DNA of 64,000 nucleotides from Lutimonas vermicola (GTDB lineage Bacteria; Bacteroidota; Bacteroidia; Flavobacteriales; Flavobacteriaceae): contig NZ_JBCDNA010000001.1 in assembly GCF_038433205.1 (NCBI RefSeq), forward strand, positions 372,001 to 436,000. Direction: 5' to 3'. Below, in pieces: positions 51,310 through 60,111 of this stretch. The translations under genes and the position numbers were made by a program. The number at the start of each line of letters is the position of its first letter. Position 1 is the first letter of the stretch. The notes under the pieces were generated by a model. That model saw only the letters and a list, made by a program, of their open reading frames with translations, made no database searches and was not told where the DNA came from.

Positions 51310-52269
51310 TTAAAAATTATTAATAATTTGCTGTGCCACCTGTAAAGCTCGAGTGCCCTGCCGCAGTGATACGATAGGCGTTGAACCATTATTGATAGCG
51401 TCAGCGAATGATTCTAATTCATCCAGAATGGCATTATTTTGCTCAATCCTCGGATTCTCAAAATAAATTTGCTTTTTATTGCCTTCGGCATTTTGAAGTA
51501 TCATAGCAAAATCATCAGGATTTTCAGGAGCATCCTTCATTTTGACAACTTCACTTTTTTTCTCAAGAAAATCAACAGAAATATAGGCGTCTTTTTGAAA
51601 AAATCTTGACTTTCTCATATTCTTTAATGAAATCCTGCTTGCAGTAAGGTTGGCTACGCAACCATTTTCAAATTCAATTCTGGCATTGGCAATATCCGGT
51701 GTATCACTTATGACGGATACTCCGCTGGCATGGATATCCTTTACTTCAGAATTGACGACACTTAAAATAATATCTATGTCATGGATCATCAAGTCAAGCA
51801 CCACGGGCACATCTGTACCCCTTGGATTGAATTCAGCCAGGCGGTGAGATTCAATAAACATAGGGTTCGAAATCATATCCTTCACTGCCGTAAATGCCGG
51901 GTTAAATCGCTCAACGTGCCCAACCTGTCCTCGAATTTTCTTTTTCTGAACGAGATCCCTGAGTAATTCAGCCTCCTCAACAGTCTTGGTGATTGGTTTT
52001 TCTATAAAAATATGTTTACCTTTTTCAATGGCACTTACAGCACAATCAAAATGGTTTAATGTTGGTGTTACAATATCAATAACATCTACTGCATCGATTA
52101 ATTCATCTATACTCGTAAAATGCACATATCCAAATTCATTGGATACTTGTCTAGCGTAATCTTCAATAGGGTCATAAAATCCGACCAATTCATATTTTGA
52201 AGATTGTTGGAGTAGCTTTAAATGAATTTTACCAAGATGACCAGCACCTAAAACGCCTGCTTTTAGCAT
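51310..52269 (-). CDS. Gfo/Idh/MocA-family NAD(P)-dependent oxidoreductase
   Basis: This 319-residue protein has the Gfo/Idh/MocA layout: N-terminal Rossmann domain (KAGVLGAGHLGKIHLKLLQQ, about 3-22), the EKP motif in IFIEKPITKTVEEA (about 88-102), and a C-terminal mixed sheet domain with HDIDIILSVV as the catalytic region. Such enzymes act on sugars, inositols, or related compounds; the exact substrate cannot be read. It is the first gene of the three-gene set with the fatty-acid-hydroxylase-like gene (2 bp gap) and hbd, so a role in a lipid-linked pathway is possible. Confidence 0.85.
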   Translation of the reverse strand: MLKAGVLGAGHLGKIHLKLLQQSSKYELVGFYDPIEDYARQVSNEFGYVHFTSIDELIDAVDVIDIVTPTLNHFDCAVSAIEKGKHIFIEKPITKTVEEAELLRDLVQKKKIRGQVGHVERFNPAFTAVKDMISNPMFIESHRLAEFNPRGTDVPVVLDLMIHDIDIILSVVNSEVKDIHASGVSVISDTPDIANARIEFENGCVANLTASRISLKNMRKSRFFQKDAYISVDFLEKKSEVVKMKDAPENPDDFAMILQNAEGNKKQIYFENPRIEQNNAILDELESFADAINNGSTPIVSLRQGTRALQVAQQIINNF

Positions 52270-52357
52270 AAAAAAATATTTCGTTAAAAATACAAAATCA
52301 CCAGCTAATTAAACAAGCGCTTGAGTAAGAAAAAGCAAAAAAATAGCTTTAGGGGTT

Positions 52358-53239
52358 TTATTCTACAACAACCACGGCCAACCTTGATCCATCAGGGCTA
52401 ATTGCTAACCTGCTTATTCCTTCAAAAGGAAATTCAGATTCAATAATGACGGGCTGCCAGTCTTTATCCTTTCCAGGATGAAATTTATAGATCTTTTCTC
52501 CTTTGCCCATTAATAAGGTTCCTTTTACCGTCCAGGCAATGTCTTGAGAACCTGGCAAGGCATCCGTAATATATTTAGTATTGCTGTTTAGTGGATCGAT
52601 AGAGTAGATTTCAGGAACTTCGTGATCGAGGCTTATATAACTAACCAAACCCTTTCCCAATCCGGCAGATTCCGGAATTTTATTTAATGATCTGCCAATA
52701 TTGCTTTGAATAGGGTATCTGATATTATATTTAAAGTTTGTCACCTGCAAGGTCTCAACATCATCAATAACGAAACTTATGATTGTTTTTTCATTGAACC
52801 ACATATAGTAACCAACTTTTAAATCAGGGATCAGTAATTTGGGTGGCTTTTTTTTAAAATTATACTTATAGATATATTGTGTTCCATCCTGATTTAGTCT
52901 GACGCACGAAAAATATTTCTTCTTACCGGGGAAAGGCATTGGTGAAAATTCACTTTCTTCTGTGTTAGTTAACCACACCCTGTAATTTTCGTCAATAAAG
53001 TATTTTGAAATATCGGATTGCCCGTCTCTAAACGAAGTGAATAAAATGCTCAATCCATCCTCAGTAAAGCTGGGTTGGTTGTCATAACCGTCATTGTTGG
53101 AAATGTTGACAGGATTATTAATGGTTATTGTGTTTTCCTGTTCTTTAAGATCAAATAAATATATTTCTGTAGGCTCCTGTGCAATCATAAGATTACATAG
53201 AAGTAACATCAAAATCGAGGGGATTATTCTGATATACAT
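52358..53239 (-). CDS. Exported beta-propeller-like (TolB/PD40-type) protein
   Basis: This 293-residue protein starts with a signal peptide (MYIRIIPSILMLLLCNLMIAQ). The mature part has PD40/TolB-like repeats: NQPSFTEDGLSILFTSFRDGQSDI (about 54-77), EFSPMPFPGKKKYFSC and RLAISPDGSRLAVVVVE at the end, consistent with a beta-propeller of six or so blades. The function is unknown; extracellular or periplasmic sensing, binding, or scaffold roles are usual for such proteins. It has an exact -7 element 28 bp upstream and stands as a single gene. Confidence 0.85.
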   Translation of the reverse strand: MYIRIIPSILMLLLCNLMIAQEPTEIYLFDLKEQENTITINNPVNISNNDGYDNQPSFTEDGLSILFTSFRDGQSDISKYFIDENYRVWLTNTEESEFSPMPFPGKKKYFSCVRLNQDGTQYIYKYNFKKKPPKLLIPDLKVGYYMWFNEKTIISFVIDDVETLQVTNFKYNIRYPIQSNIGRSLNKIPESAGLGKGLVSYISLDHEVPEIYSIDPLNSNTKYITDALPGSQDIAWTVKGTLLMGKGEKIYKFHPGKDKDWQPVIIESEFPFEGISRLAISPDGSRLAVVVVE

Positions 53240-53266
53240 GTAAATTAAATTAAGCTATTTCAATAT

Positions 53267-53274
53267 CAAATATA
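53267..53274 (-). promoter_or_regulatory. -7 promoter element of the propeller gene (TATATTTG)
   Basis: CAAATATA on the plus strand gives TATATTTG on the minus strand, an exact consensus match 28 bp before the ATG at 53239. Confidence 0.5.
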
Positions 53275-53351
53275 GCATTAATATAAATGCAACTGTTCAA
53301 AATATAGATTTGATTTTAAACAGACTATAACACCAAAGCTCTTTTTTAAGG

Positions 53352-55145
53352 TTAAAAGCAATACTTGTTCTCTTTAATAAGTATGACCGCAATCTCTTTT
53401 CTTAAAGCAATAACGTCAGGGATATTTGTATATTTAGTAAATCGTTTCAGTCCCATCAACATCATTCGTTGCTCGTCTCCTTCAGATAGATAGGCTATAG
53501 CTTCCTGACCTTTTTTATTGACAATGCCCACCGCATTACTCAAATTTAATTTAGCCATGGCAATCTGACCTTTTGAAGCTTCCTCTGAGCTTAATGCAAC
53601 AACTTTTTCTGATTTTAAAAGAGCACTTTCCGCCATATATATCTCAATAAGGACCTCAGCCGCGGCTAAAATTAATTGTTGATGCTGCTCCAATTCCATA
53701 CCAAAAGTCTCAACAGCCTTTCCCGCAATCATCAGAAATGCTTTTTTGAGCTTCCTTATCATTTCCTTTTCTTCCGAAAACAACTCGCTGTAATCAGGGA
53801 TGTCAAAAGAAGGTATTTCCATGAGGCTTTTACCAACTGCCATAGCCGGTGTCAAAAGGTCAAGGTCTCCTTTAAATGCTTTTTTCAACAGCATCCCTAT
53901 GGTTAACAGCCTATTGATTTCGTTGGTTCCTTCATAAATTCTGGTAATTCTCGCATCTCTCCATGCAGCCTCCATTGGCGTGTCTTTTGAAAAACCCATA
54001 CCTCCAAATATCTGAATGCCTTCATCGGTAACAAATTGCGAAGTTTCGGAGCCATAGACCTTTAAAATTGCTGCTTCAATGGCATATTCACTAAAAGCTT
54101 CCAATTCAGCTTCCTGATGTGTTTTACCGGATTCCAACAAGTTGTCGATGTAATTTTGAATATCTTTGGCGGCTCTGTAAGAACCTGCGTCAATAGTGTA
54201 GGTTCTTGCGCTCATTTCAGCCAGTTTAGCCTGTATGGCGCCAAAGCTCGAAATTGGTTTTTTAAATTGAACCCTTTCGTTGGCATATTTAATGGATTCT
54301 GTAAGTATCCTTCTGCTTGCGTCAAGACAGGCAGCAGCCAATTTAATACGACCTACATTCAGAGAATTAAGTGCTATTTTAAATCCTTGCCCTCTTTCAC
54401 TTAACATGTTCTCTACAGGAATCTTTGTGTCATTGAAGAATACCTGTCGCGTTGAGGAGGATGTTATACCCAGTTTCTTTTCTTCTTCACCAAAAGTAAC
54501 CCCGTTCGGTGCTTCCTTGTCGTATTCCAATAAAAATCCGGTTATATTTTTATCGTCTTCAATACGGGCAAAAACAATGAAAATTTCTGCAAAACCAGCA
54601 TTTGAAATCCACATTTTCTGACCATTGATCAGATAATATTTTCCATCTTCAGATAAAGTGGCCGTGGTTTTCCCTGAATTGGCATCACTTCCCGCACCGG
54701 GTTCGGTTAAGCAATAAGCTCCGAATTTCTCTCCGGCAGTAAGTACTGGCAAGTATTTTTGTTTTTGTTCTTCTGTGCCATAGAGAAAGATAGGCATTGT
54801 ACCAATCCCGGTATGCGCCCCATACGCAGTGCCCAAAGAGCCCGATGCAGCAGAAATGTAATCGGTTACAAGCATCGTTGATACGAAGCCCATTCCAATC
54901 CCACCGTATTTTTCAGGGATAGAAATACCAAGAAATCCCATTTCGCCTGCTTTTCTCATCAATTCTTCGGTAAGGGCATAATCTTTTTGCTCAAAGCGTT
55001 CTTTAATTGGCCAAACTTCCCGATCAATAAATTCAATAACGCTTTCCTTCATCATTTTTTGTTCTTCGGTAAACTGTTCAGTGATAAATACATCCTCTTT
55101 ATTCACTTCTCTGATGAGAAATTCTCCTCCTTTTATAGTTTTCAT
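53352..55145 (-). CDS. Acyl-CoA dehydrogenase of the beta-oxidation operon
   Basis: This 597-residue FAD enzyme catalyses the first step of beta-oxidation. Its length is typical of the large form common in Bacteroidota, with a C-terminal extension of about 200 residues after the classical fold. Family motifs: GFLGISIPEKYGGIGMGF near the N-terminus, AYCLTEPGAGSDA (about 144-156), NGQKMWISNAGFAEIFIVFAR and YEGTNEINR (about 405-413), the last near the catalytic Glu. I start at the ATG at 55145 (MKTIKGGEFLIREV); an upstream ATG at 55175 adds 10 residues without family support. Last gene of marR-fadB-fadA-acad. Confidence 0.93.
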   Translation of the reverse strand: MKTIKGGEFLIREVNKEDVFITEQFTEEQKMMKESVIEFIDREVWPIKERFEQKDYALTEELMRKAGEMGFLGISIPEKYGGIGMGFVSTMLVTDYISAASGSLGTAYGAHTGIGTMPIFLYGTEEQKQKYLPVLTAGEKFGAYCLTEPGAGSDANSGKTTATLSEDGKYYLINGQKMWISNAGFAEIFIVFARIEDDKNITGFLLEYDKEAPNGVTFGEEEKKLGITSSSTRQVFFNDTKIPVENMLSERGQGFKIALNSLNVGRIKLAAACLDASRRILTESIKYANERVQFKKPISSFGAIQAKLAEMSARTYTIDAGSYRAAKDIQNYIDNLLESGKTHQEAELEAFSEYAIEAAILKVYGSETSQFVTDEGIQIFGGMGFSKDTPMEAAWRDARITRIYEGTNEINRLLTIGMLLKKAFKGDLDLLTPAMAVGKSLMEIPSFDIPDYSELFSEEKEMIRKLKKAFLMIAGKAVETFGMELEQHQQLILAAAEVLIEIYMAESALLKSEKVVALSSEEASKGQIAMAKLNLSNAVGIVNKKGQEAIAYLSEGDEQRMMLMGLKRFTKYTNIPDVIALRKEIAVILIKENKYCF

Positions 55146-55179
55146 AATGACTTTTTTTTTATCGATTGGATTCAATCTT

Positions 55180-56364
55180 TTATTTTAATAACTCGTATAC
55201 GCCAGCAGCTCCCTGACCGGTTCCAACACACATGGTTACGAGGCCGTATTTTTGATTTCTTCTTCGCATTTCATTAAAGAGCTGTACTGAAAGTTTTGCT
55301 CCCGTACACCCCAGCGGATGACCTAAAGCAATAGCACCGCCATTCACATTAACAATATCCTTATTCAGGCCTAATTCACGAATAACTGCCAAGGACTGAG
55401 AAGCAAAGGCTTCATTCAATTCAAATAACTCTATGTCTTTTAGCTTCAGGCCTGCCTGTGACAAAGCTTTAGGCACTGCAGCTACCGGTCCGATACCCAT
55501 TATTCTGGGTTCAACCCCAACAGCGGCGTAGCTTATCATTCTTGCTATGGGCTCCAGATTTAGTTCTTTTACCATCTTCTCACTCATCACCAGAACAAAA
55601 GCCGCTCCATCGCTCATTTGTGAGGAATTTCCAGCGGTAACACTTCCATTATTTGCGAATACCGGTCTTAATTTTGACAGGGCCTCCACAGAAGTGCCTC
55701 TTCTTGGTCCTTCATCTGTTTTCGCCGTATAATTTCTAACTGTTCTTTTACCGTTCTTGTCTAAAAAGATCTGCTCTACATGTATGGGTGCAATATCCTC
55801 CTCAAAAATATTATTATCAACGGCATGCAGTGCTTTCATGTGAGATTGGTAGGAAAAAGCATCCTGATCTTCCCGACTGATCTTATATTGATCGGCAACT
55901 GCTTCGGCTGTAAGCCCCATGCCCCAGTAATAGTCTTCATGACCTTCTTTAGCAGATTTATAATTTGGTACAGGTCTGTAACCGCCCATGGGGATATAGC
56001 TCATACTTTCAACGCCACCTGCAATAATACAATCGGCCATTCCAGCCTGTATTTTAGCCGTTGCCATACTAATGGTTTCCAGTCCTGAAGCGCAATAGCG
56101 ATTTACCGTTACACCGGCCACATCGTTTGAATTCGTACCCATCAAAGATATCAACCTTCCTACATTAAGCCCTTGCTCGGCCTCAGGCATGGCATTTCCA
56201 ACAATAACATCATCTATTCTTTTTACATCCAGTTCCGGTACTTGTTTCAATAGATATTCAATGGTTTCAGAAGCCAGCTCATCAGGTCTTTTAAACCTGA
56301 AGGTACCTCTTGGAGCTTTTCCAACTGCTGTTCGGAATCCTTTTATTATATATGCTGTTTTCAT
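55180..56364 (-). CDS. fadA: Acetyl-CoA acyltransferase (3-ketoacyl-CoA thiolase)
   Basis: Thiolase cleaves 3-ketoacyl-CoA with free CoA, releasing acetyl-CoA in the last step of beta-oxidation. The 394 residues match the family. Active-site Cys 91 is in VTVNRYCASGLETI, the NEAFASQSL segment follows in the middle, and NGGAIALGHPLGCTGAKL and the CVGTGQGAAG C-terminal motif supply His and the second Cys. It is 3 bp downstream of fadB and 34 bp upstream of the dehydrogenase gene in the operon. Confidence 0.95.
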   Translation of the reverse strand: MKTAYIIKGFRTAVGKAPRGTFRFKRPDELASETIEYLLKQVPELDVKRIDDVIVGNAMPEAEQGLNVGRLISLMGTNSNDVAGVTVNRYCASGLETISMATAKIQAGMADCIIAGGVESMSYIPMGGYRPVPNYKSAKEGHEDYYWGMGLTAEAVADQYKISREDQDAFSYQSHMKALHAVDNNIFEEDIAPIHVEQIFLDKNGKRTVRNYTAKTDEGPRRGTSVEALSKLRPVFANNGSVTAGNSSQMSDGAAFVLVMSEKMVKELNLEPIARMISYAAVGVEPRIMGIGPVAAVPKALSQAGLKLKDIELFELNEAFASQSLAVIRELGLNKDIVNVNGGAIALGHPLGCTGAKLSVQLFNEMRRRNQKYGLVTMCVGTGQGAAGVYELLK

Positions 56365-56367
56365 GGT

Positions 56368-58770
56368 TTAATTTCTTAATGGTTTACCTGTTTTTAACGT
56401 GTGTTCTATTCTTTCCAAAGTCTTGCGTTCGGTTAACAGAGAAAGAATGGCTTCTCTTTCAAGGTCAAGTAAGTACTGCTCTGATACCAAAGTGGGTTCA
56501 GACAGATCTCCACCTGCCATAACGTATGCTAATTTATTGGCGATCTTTTTATCGTGTTCAGAGGCGTATCGGCCTTTTTCCAGACTGTCAGTACCAACAA
56601 GAAACATTCCCAGTGCCTGTTGGCCCAATACGTTGACTTTTTGAGTAACAGGTCTGGTATAACCATCTTCAAGAATTTCTATGGCATACCTTTTTGCTGT
56701 GGCAATCTGCCTGTCGGCATTGACTACGACCAAATCTTTGCCTTTCTGAAAATAACCAAGATCAAAAGCTTCTTCAGCAGAGGTCGCAACTTTAGCCATG
56801 GCAATATTGATAAAAGCATCTCTCAGCCTGTTGAGTTTGACATCATCTTTTTCCCATAAATCCGACACGCGTTTGGTCATTTCCTTTGTGCCGGCTCCTG
56901 CGGGTATAATACCAACCCCAAATTCAACCAGGCCCGTGTAGGTTTCAGCGGCAGCCACAACCTTATCGGCATGAAGACTCATTTCGCAAGCTCCTCCAAA
57001 GGTCATCCCTCTCGGCGTTATTAAGGTAGGCACCGAACTGTATCTCAGTCTCATTACTGTGTCCTGGAACATTTTTGTCGCCATTGCCAATTCATCATAT
57101 TCTTGTTCTATCGCCAACATAAAAGCCATGGCAAGATTTGCACCCACAGAAAAATTCGCTGCCTGATTCCCTAGGATTACGGCTTCATATTCATCTTCTG
57201 CAAGATCGATCCCCTTGTTGATAGCTTGTAAAACACCACTGCCTATTGTATTCATTTTAGATTGAAATTCAACGTTTAAGATGCCATCACCTAAATGTTG
57301 AATTGAAGCTTCTTTATTCTGCCATATCGTTTTGGCTTCTCTGATATTGTCTAAAATAATAAAGGCATCCTGTCCGGGAATCTTGACATGTGTATTTGCT
57401 TCCAAATCAAAGTAACATGCAGAACCCTGATCAATGCTGTAAAAGGAATCGCTTCCCTTTGAAAGCATTTCCCTCACCCAGCTATTGGGCTCATATCCTT
57501 CATTTTCCATCATTTCGATACCTCTTGAAACACCTATTGCATCCCAGATCTGAAATGGGCCATGTTCCCATCCGAAACCGGCTTTCATGGCATCATCTAT
57601 CCTGTACAGTTCATCAGATATTTCAGGAATTCTGTTTGAAGCATAAGCAAAAATCGCAGAAAGTGTCTTTCTGTAAAACTCCCCGGCCTTATCGTTACCG
57701 TTCACCAATATTGTAAACCTGTCTATGACCTTTTCCACTGTTTTGGTTTTTGCCAGAGTAGGAAAAGAAACTTTGTTGGCCTTTCTATACTCCATCTTGT
57801 CAAGATCCAGCACAAGGATTTCCTTTTTGCCGTCAGCCATGGTTTTTTTATAGAAGCCCTGCTGAGTCTTGCTTCCTAACCATTTTTTTTCCATCATGGT
57901 ATTGATAAAGTCAGGAATTGCAAAACTGTCGTGCATTTCGTCATTTGGCGCGTTTTGAGCTACACCATTTGCTGTATGCACCAAAGTATCAAGGCCAACC
58001 ACATCAATCGTTCTGAAGGTAGCCGATTTAGGACGTCCAATAAGCGGACCTGTGAGCTTGTCAACTTCCTCCACACTAAGTCCCATTTCCTTAACAATGT
58101 GAAACAGACTCATAATTCCAAAGATTCCGATTCGATTACCAATAAAAGCAGGGGTGTCTTTGGCAAGAACAGAAGTCTTACCCAAGTACTTTTCACCATA
58201 CATCATTAAAAAGTCTGTTACTTCAGACAAGCAAGAAGGGCCGGGAACTACCTCAAAAAGCTTTAAATACCTTGGAGGGTTAAAGAAATGCGTAACTGCA
58301 AAGTGTTTTTGAAAATCTTCGCTTCGACCTTCATTCATGAATTTTATAGGGATTCCAGAGGTATTCGAGGTAATAAGACTACCTTTTTTTCTAAATTTTT
58401 CAATCTTTTCAAATACCTGTTTTTTGATATCCAATCTTTCAACTACGACCTCAATAACCCAGTCGGCATCCTCAATTTCACTGAGGTTATCTTCCAGGTT
58501 GCCAGTGGTAATTCTAGAGGCAAATGACTGATGGTAAATAGGAGATGGTTTTGATTTAAGGGCGGCACTAAGGCTGTCGTTCACCAGCCTGTCTCTAACC
58601 TGTTTATCTTTCAAGGTAAGTTTTTTCGCTTCTTCTGCTTTACTTAGTTCTCGTGGAACAATGTCCAGAAGCAATACTTCAACACCGATATTCGCAAAAT
58701 GACAAGCGATTCCGGAACCCATGATTCCTGAGCCTATCACAGCAACCTTATTAATATGTCTATTTTTCAT
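56368..58770 (-). CDS. fadB: Bifunctional 3-hydroxyacyl-CoA dehydrogenase/enoyl-CoA hydratase
   Basis: This 800-residue protein has the 3-hydroxyacyl-CoA dehydrogenase first (Rossmann motif VAVIGSGIMGSGIACHFAN, about residues 9-27, then HFFNPPRYLKLFEVVPG, about 167-183) and an enoyl-CoA hydratase/isomerase domain at the C-terminal third (NQAANFSVGANLAMAF, about 538-553, and FGVGIIPAGAGT). In E. coli FadB the order is the reverse. It catalyses the two middle steps of beta-oxidation. It is the second gene of the operon, 25 bp after marR. Confidence 0.93.
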   Translation of the reverse strand: MKNRHINKVAVIGSGIMGSGIACHFANIGVEVLLLDIVPRELSKAEEAKKLTLKDKQVRDRLVNDSLSAALKSKPSPIYHQSFASRITTGNLEDNLSEIEDADWVIEVVVERLDIKKQVFEKIEKFRKKGSLITSNTSGIPIKFMNEGRSEDFQKHFAVTHFFNPPRYLKLFEVVPGPSCLSEVTDFLMMYGEKYLGKTSVLAKDTPAFIGNRIGIFGIMSLFHIVKEMGLSVEEVDKLTGPLIGRPKSATFRTIDVVGLDTLVHTANGVAQNAPNDEMHDSFAIPDFINTMMEKKWLGSKTQQGFYKKTMADGKKEILVLDLDKMEYRKANKVSFPTLAKTKTVEKVIDRFTILVNGNDKAGEFYRKTLSAIFAYASNRIPEISDELYRIDDAMKAGFGWEHGPFQIWDAIGVSRGIEMMENEGYEPNSWVREMLSKGSDSFYSIDQGSACYFDLEANTHVKIPGQDAFIILDNIREAKTIWQNKEASIQHLGDGILNVEFQSKMNTIGSGVLQAINKGIDLAEDEYEAVILGNQAANFSVGANLAMAFMLAIEQEYDELAMATKMFQDTVMRLRYSSVPTLITPRGMTFGGACEMSLHADKVVAAAETYTGLVEFGVGIIPAGAGTKEMTKRVSDLWEKDDVKLNRLRDAFINIAMAKVATSAEEAFDLGYFQKGKDLVVVNADRQIATAKRYAIEILEDGYTRPVTQKVNVLGQQALGMFLVGTDSLEKGRYASEHDKKIANKLAYVMAGGDLSEPTLVSEQYLLDLEREAILSLLTERKTLERIEHTLKTGKPLRN

Positions 58771-58795
58771 TGGATAATTTTTTGTGCTATAATTG

Positions 58796-59236
58796 TTAGT
58801 CCTTAAAGATTAATTTTTCACATATAAGCTTGTTAATCATATCAGTAACCTCAAAAAAGTGACTGATTTTTATTGGATCGACATGTTCTCTCACCGCTTG
58901 ATTAAACTGGTATACTGAAGCTTTCGATATTTCTCTCTTTTCAATACCCAGCTTGGTTAATTTTATAAAAACACCACGACCGTCCTCCGGATTTTTTTCT
59001 CTAAAAATATATCCTTTTTCTTCCATGCTGTTCAAAGTCCTCGATAAACTGGTAGCCTCCATTCCCATTGATGGGCCCAAGGCAGTCGATGGCGTTCCGT
59101 TTTCAACGTCAATATATAAAAGAGCCATTGCCATGGCCATAGTACTTTTGTGTTTGGCAGCCTGTTCATTGTAGGTTTTGGCTACGGCTTGCCAGGTTGC
59201 CCTTAAAGCATGATCTATTGATTTTTCTTTTTGCAT
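58796..59236 (-). CDS. MarR-family transcriptional regulator of the beta-oxidation operon
   Basis: This 146-residue winged-helix regulator has the MarR layout, with the recognition helix segment GMEATSLSRTLNSMEEKGYI (about 72-91) and the wing NPEDGRGVFIKLT (about 96-108). It is the first gene of the fadB-fadA-acyl-CoA dehydrogenase operon, so acyl-CoA or free fatty acid is the likely signal. A perfect 20-bp inverted repeat between its -7 element and the -33 region is a strong operator candidate, suggesting autoregulation of the operon. Confidence 0.9.
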   Translation of the reverse strand: MQKEKSIDHALRATWQAVAKTYNEQAAKHKSTMAMAMALLYIDVENGTPSTALGPSMGMEATSLSRTLNSMEEKGYIFREKNPEDGRGVFIKLTKLGIEKREISKASVYQFNQAVREHVDPIKISHFFEVTDMINKLICEKLIFKD

Positions 59237-59240
59237 AAGT

Positions 59241-59248
59241 CAAATATA
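59241..59248 (-). promoter_or_regulatory. -7 promoter element of the marR-fadBA operon (TATATTTG)
   Basis: CAAATATA on the plus strand reads TATATTTG on the minus strand, an exact TAnnTTTG match just upstream of the marR ATG at 59236 (very short leader). Confidence 0.55.
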
Positions 59249-59255
59249 ACAAAAA

Positions 59256-59275
59256 ATACTATGCACGCATAGTAT
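59256..59275. promoter_or_regulatory. Perfect inverted repeat, likely MarR operator
   Basis: ATACTATGC and GCATAGTAT form a perfect 9-bp inverted repeat around AC. It lies 7 bp upstream of the -7 element, in the spacer between -33 and -7, where a bound repressor would block RNA polymerase. Length and symmetry fit a MarR dimer site. Confidence 0.7.
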
Positions 59276-59329
59276 CTTGAAAAAAATTTATTATTTCAAA
59301 TAAATATTTGTAAATTGAAATCTCAATCA

Positions 59330-60052
59330 ATGCATAACCAAACAAATGAAGTTTTTATGGAAATACGTGAATTAATAGGAAAAATAACACTTCAGGAAAA
59401 TATAAGTCCCATTGAAAGAAACAAAGTAAATGGCACATTCGTAATTCATATTCCTAATCCTTTAGCATCGTACTACAGTCGTTTTACTGAAGTGAATAAG
59501 CCGAACTCGATTGTTTTCGTAACCAAAAACCCTGTGTCATTCGAACAAATTCTCAGAGCAACAAAAATCATCAATGCGGAGCATAACCTTAAATTAAATG
59601 GCGCCAAATCTGAGTTAAACATTGGAAGACATAAATTCAGCGGTATCAGGGTCACCGGGATTGAGAGATATACCAATATTGGTATGGTTCAATCGGCCTA
59701 TCAGGAACGCGGTTTTGAGTTTCATAAGAACGTAAAACTCGGCAAAGGAACAGATGCCTTGATTAGGGTAAATAAATTCTTTAATATGATCAGTATTGAA
59801 GAAAAGATTTATCAATCACCAAATAACAAAGACAGGTTTTATTTTGAGATCCCCAGATATGTCGATTGGGAAGATTTCAGGGAAATCACTTTTGACATTA
59901 AAAACAATATTTCAGTGAGCAATTACGACATTGCCAAAGGTATTATTTACGAAAATGACGGTATAACAGACATTATCAGAGTTATCAAACCCAATATTAC
60001 AGTCGATATGGTTCGCCTGATTCGTGAAAAATATGCACATAAACTCAGCTGA
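59330..60052 (+). CDS. Conserved-looking cytoplasmic protein, unknown function
   Basis: This protein has 240 residues, without a signal peptide or membrane segment. The ATG at 59330 is preferred; a TTG at 59315 and an ATG at 59357 (MEIRELIGKITL) are options. The sequence mixes strands and helices (VNGTFVIHIPNPLASYYSRF, GRHKFSGIRVTGIERYTNIG, DKDRFYFEIPRYVDWEDF-like segments) and does not match a family I know. It starts 93 bp from the divergent marR gene and could be regulated by the shared operator region. It precedes the ABC-2 genes by 59 bp. Function not assigned. Confidence 0.78.
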   Translation: MHNQTNEVFMEIRELIGKITLQENISPIERNKVNGTFVIHIPNPLASYYSRFTEVNKPNSIVFVTKNPVSFEQILRATKIINAEHNLKLNGAKSELNIGRHKFSGIRVTGIERYTNIGMVQSAYQERGFEFHKNVKLGKGTDALIRVNKFFNMISIEEKIYQSPNNKDRFYFEIPRYVDWEDFREITFDIKNNISVSNYDIAKGIIYENDGITDIIRVIKPNITVDMVRLIREKYAHKLS

Positions 60053-60085
60053 ATAATTTAATCTCTTTTTCGACGTTCATTTTAC

Positions 60086-60093
60086 TATATTTG
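60086..60093 (+). promoter_or_regulatory. -7 promoter element of the ABC-2 operon (TATATTTG)
   Basis: TATATTTG matches the consensus exactly, 18 bp before the ATG at 60112. A T-rich -33 region (CTTTTTC) lies near 60064-60071. Confidence 0.55.
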
Positions 60094-60111
60094 AATTTTT
60101 AAAATTCTTCT

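Noticed and set aside
52313..52325. AAGCGCTT palindrome near the end of the propeller gene
   Set aside because: Only 8 bp, common by chance, no T tract.
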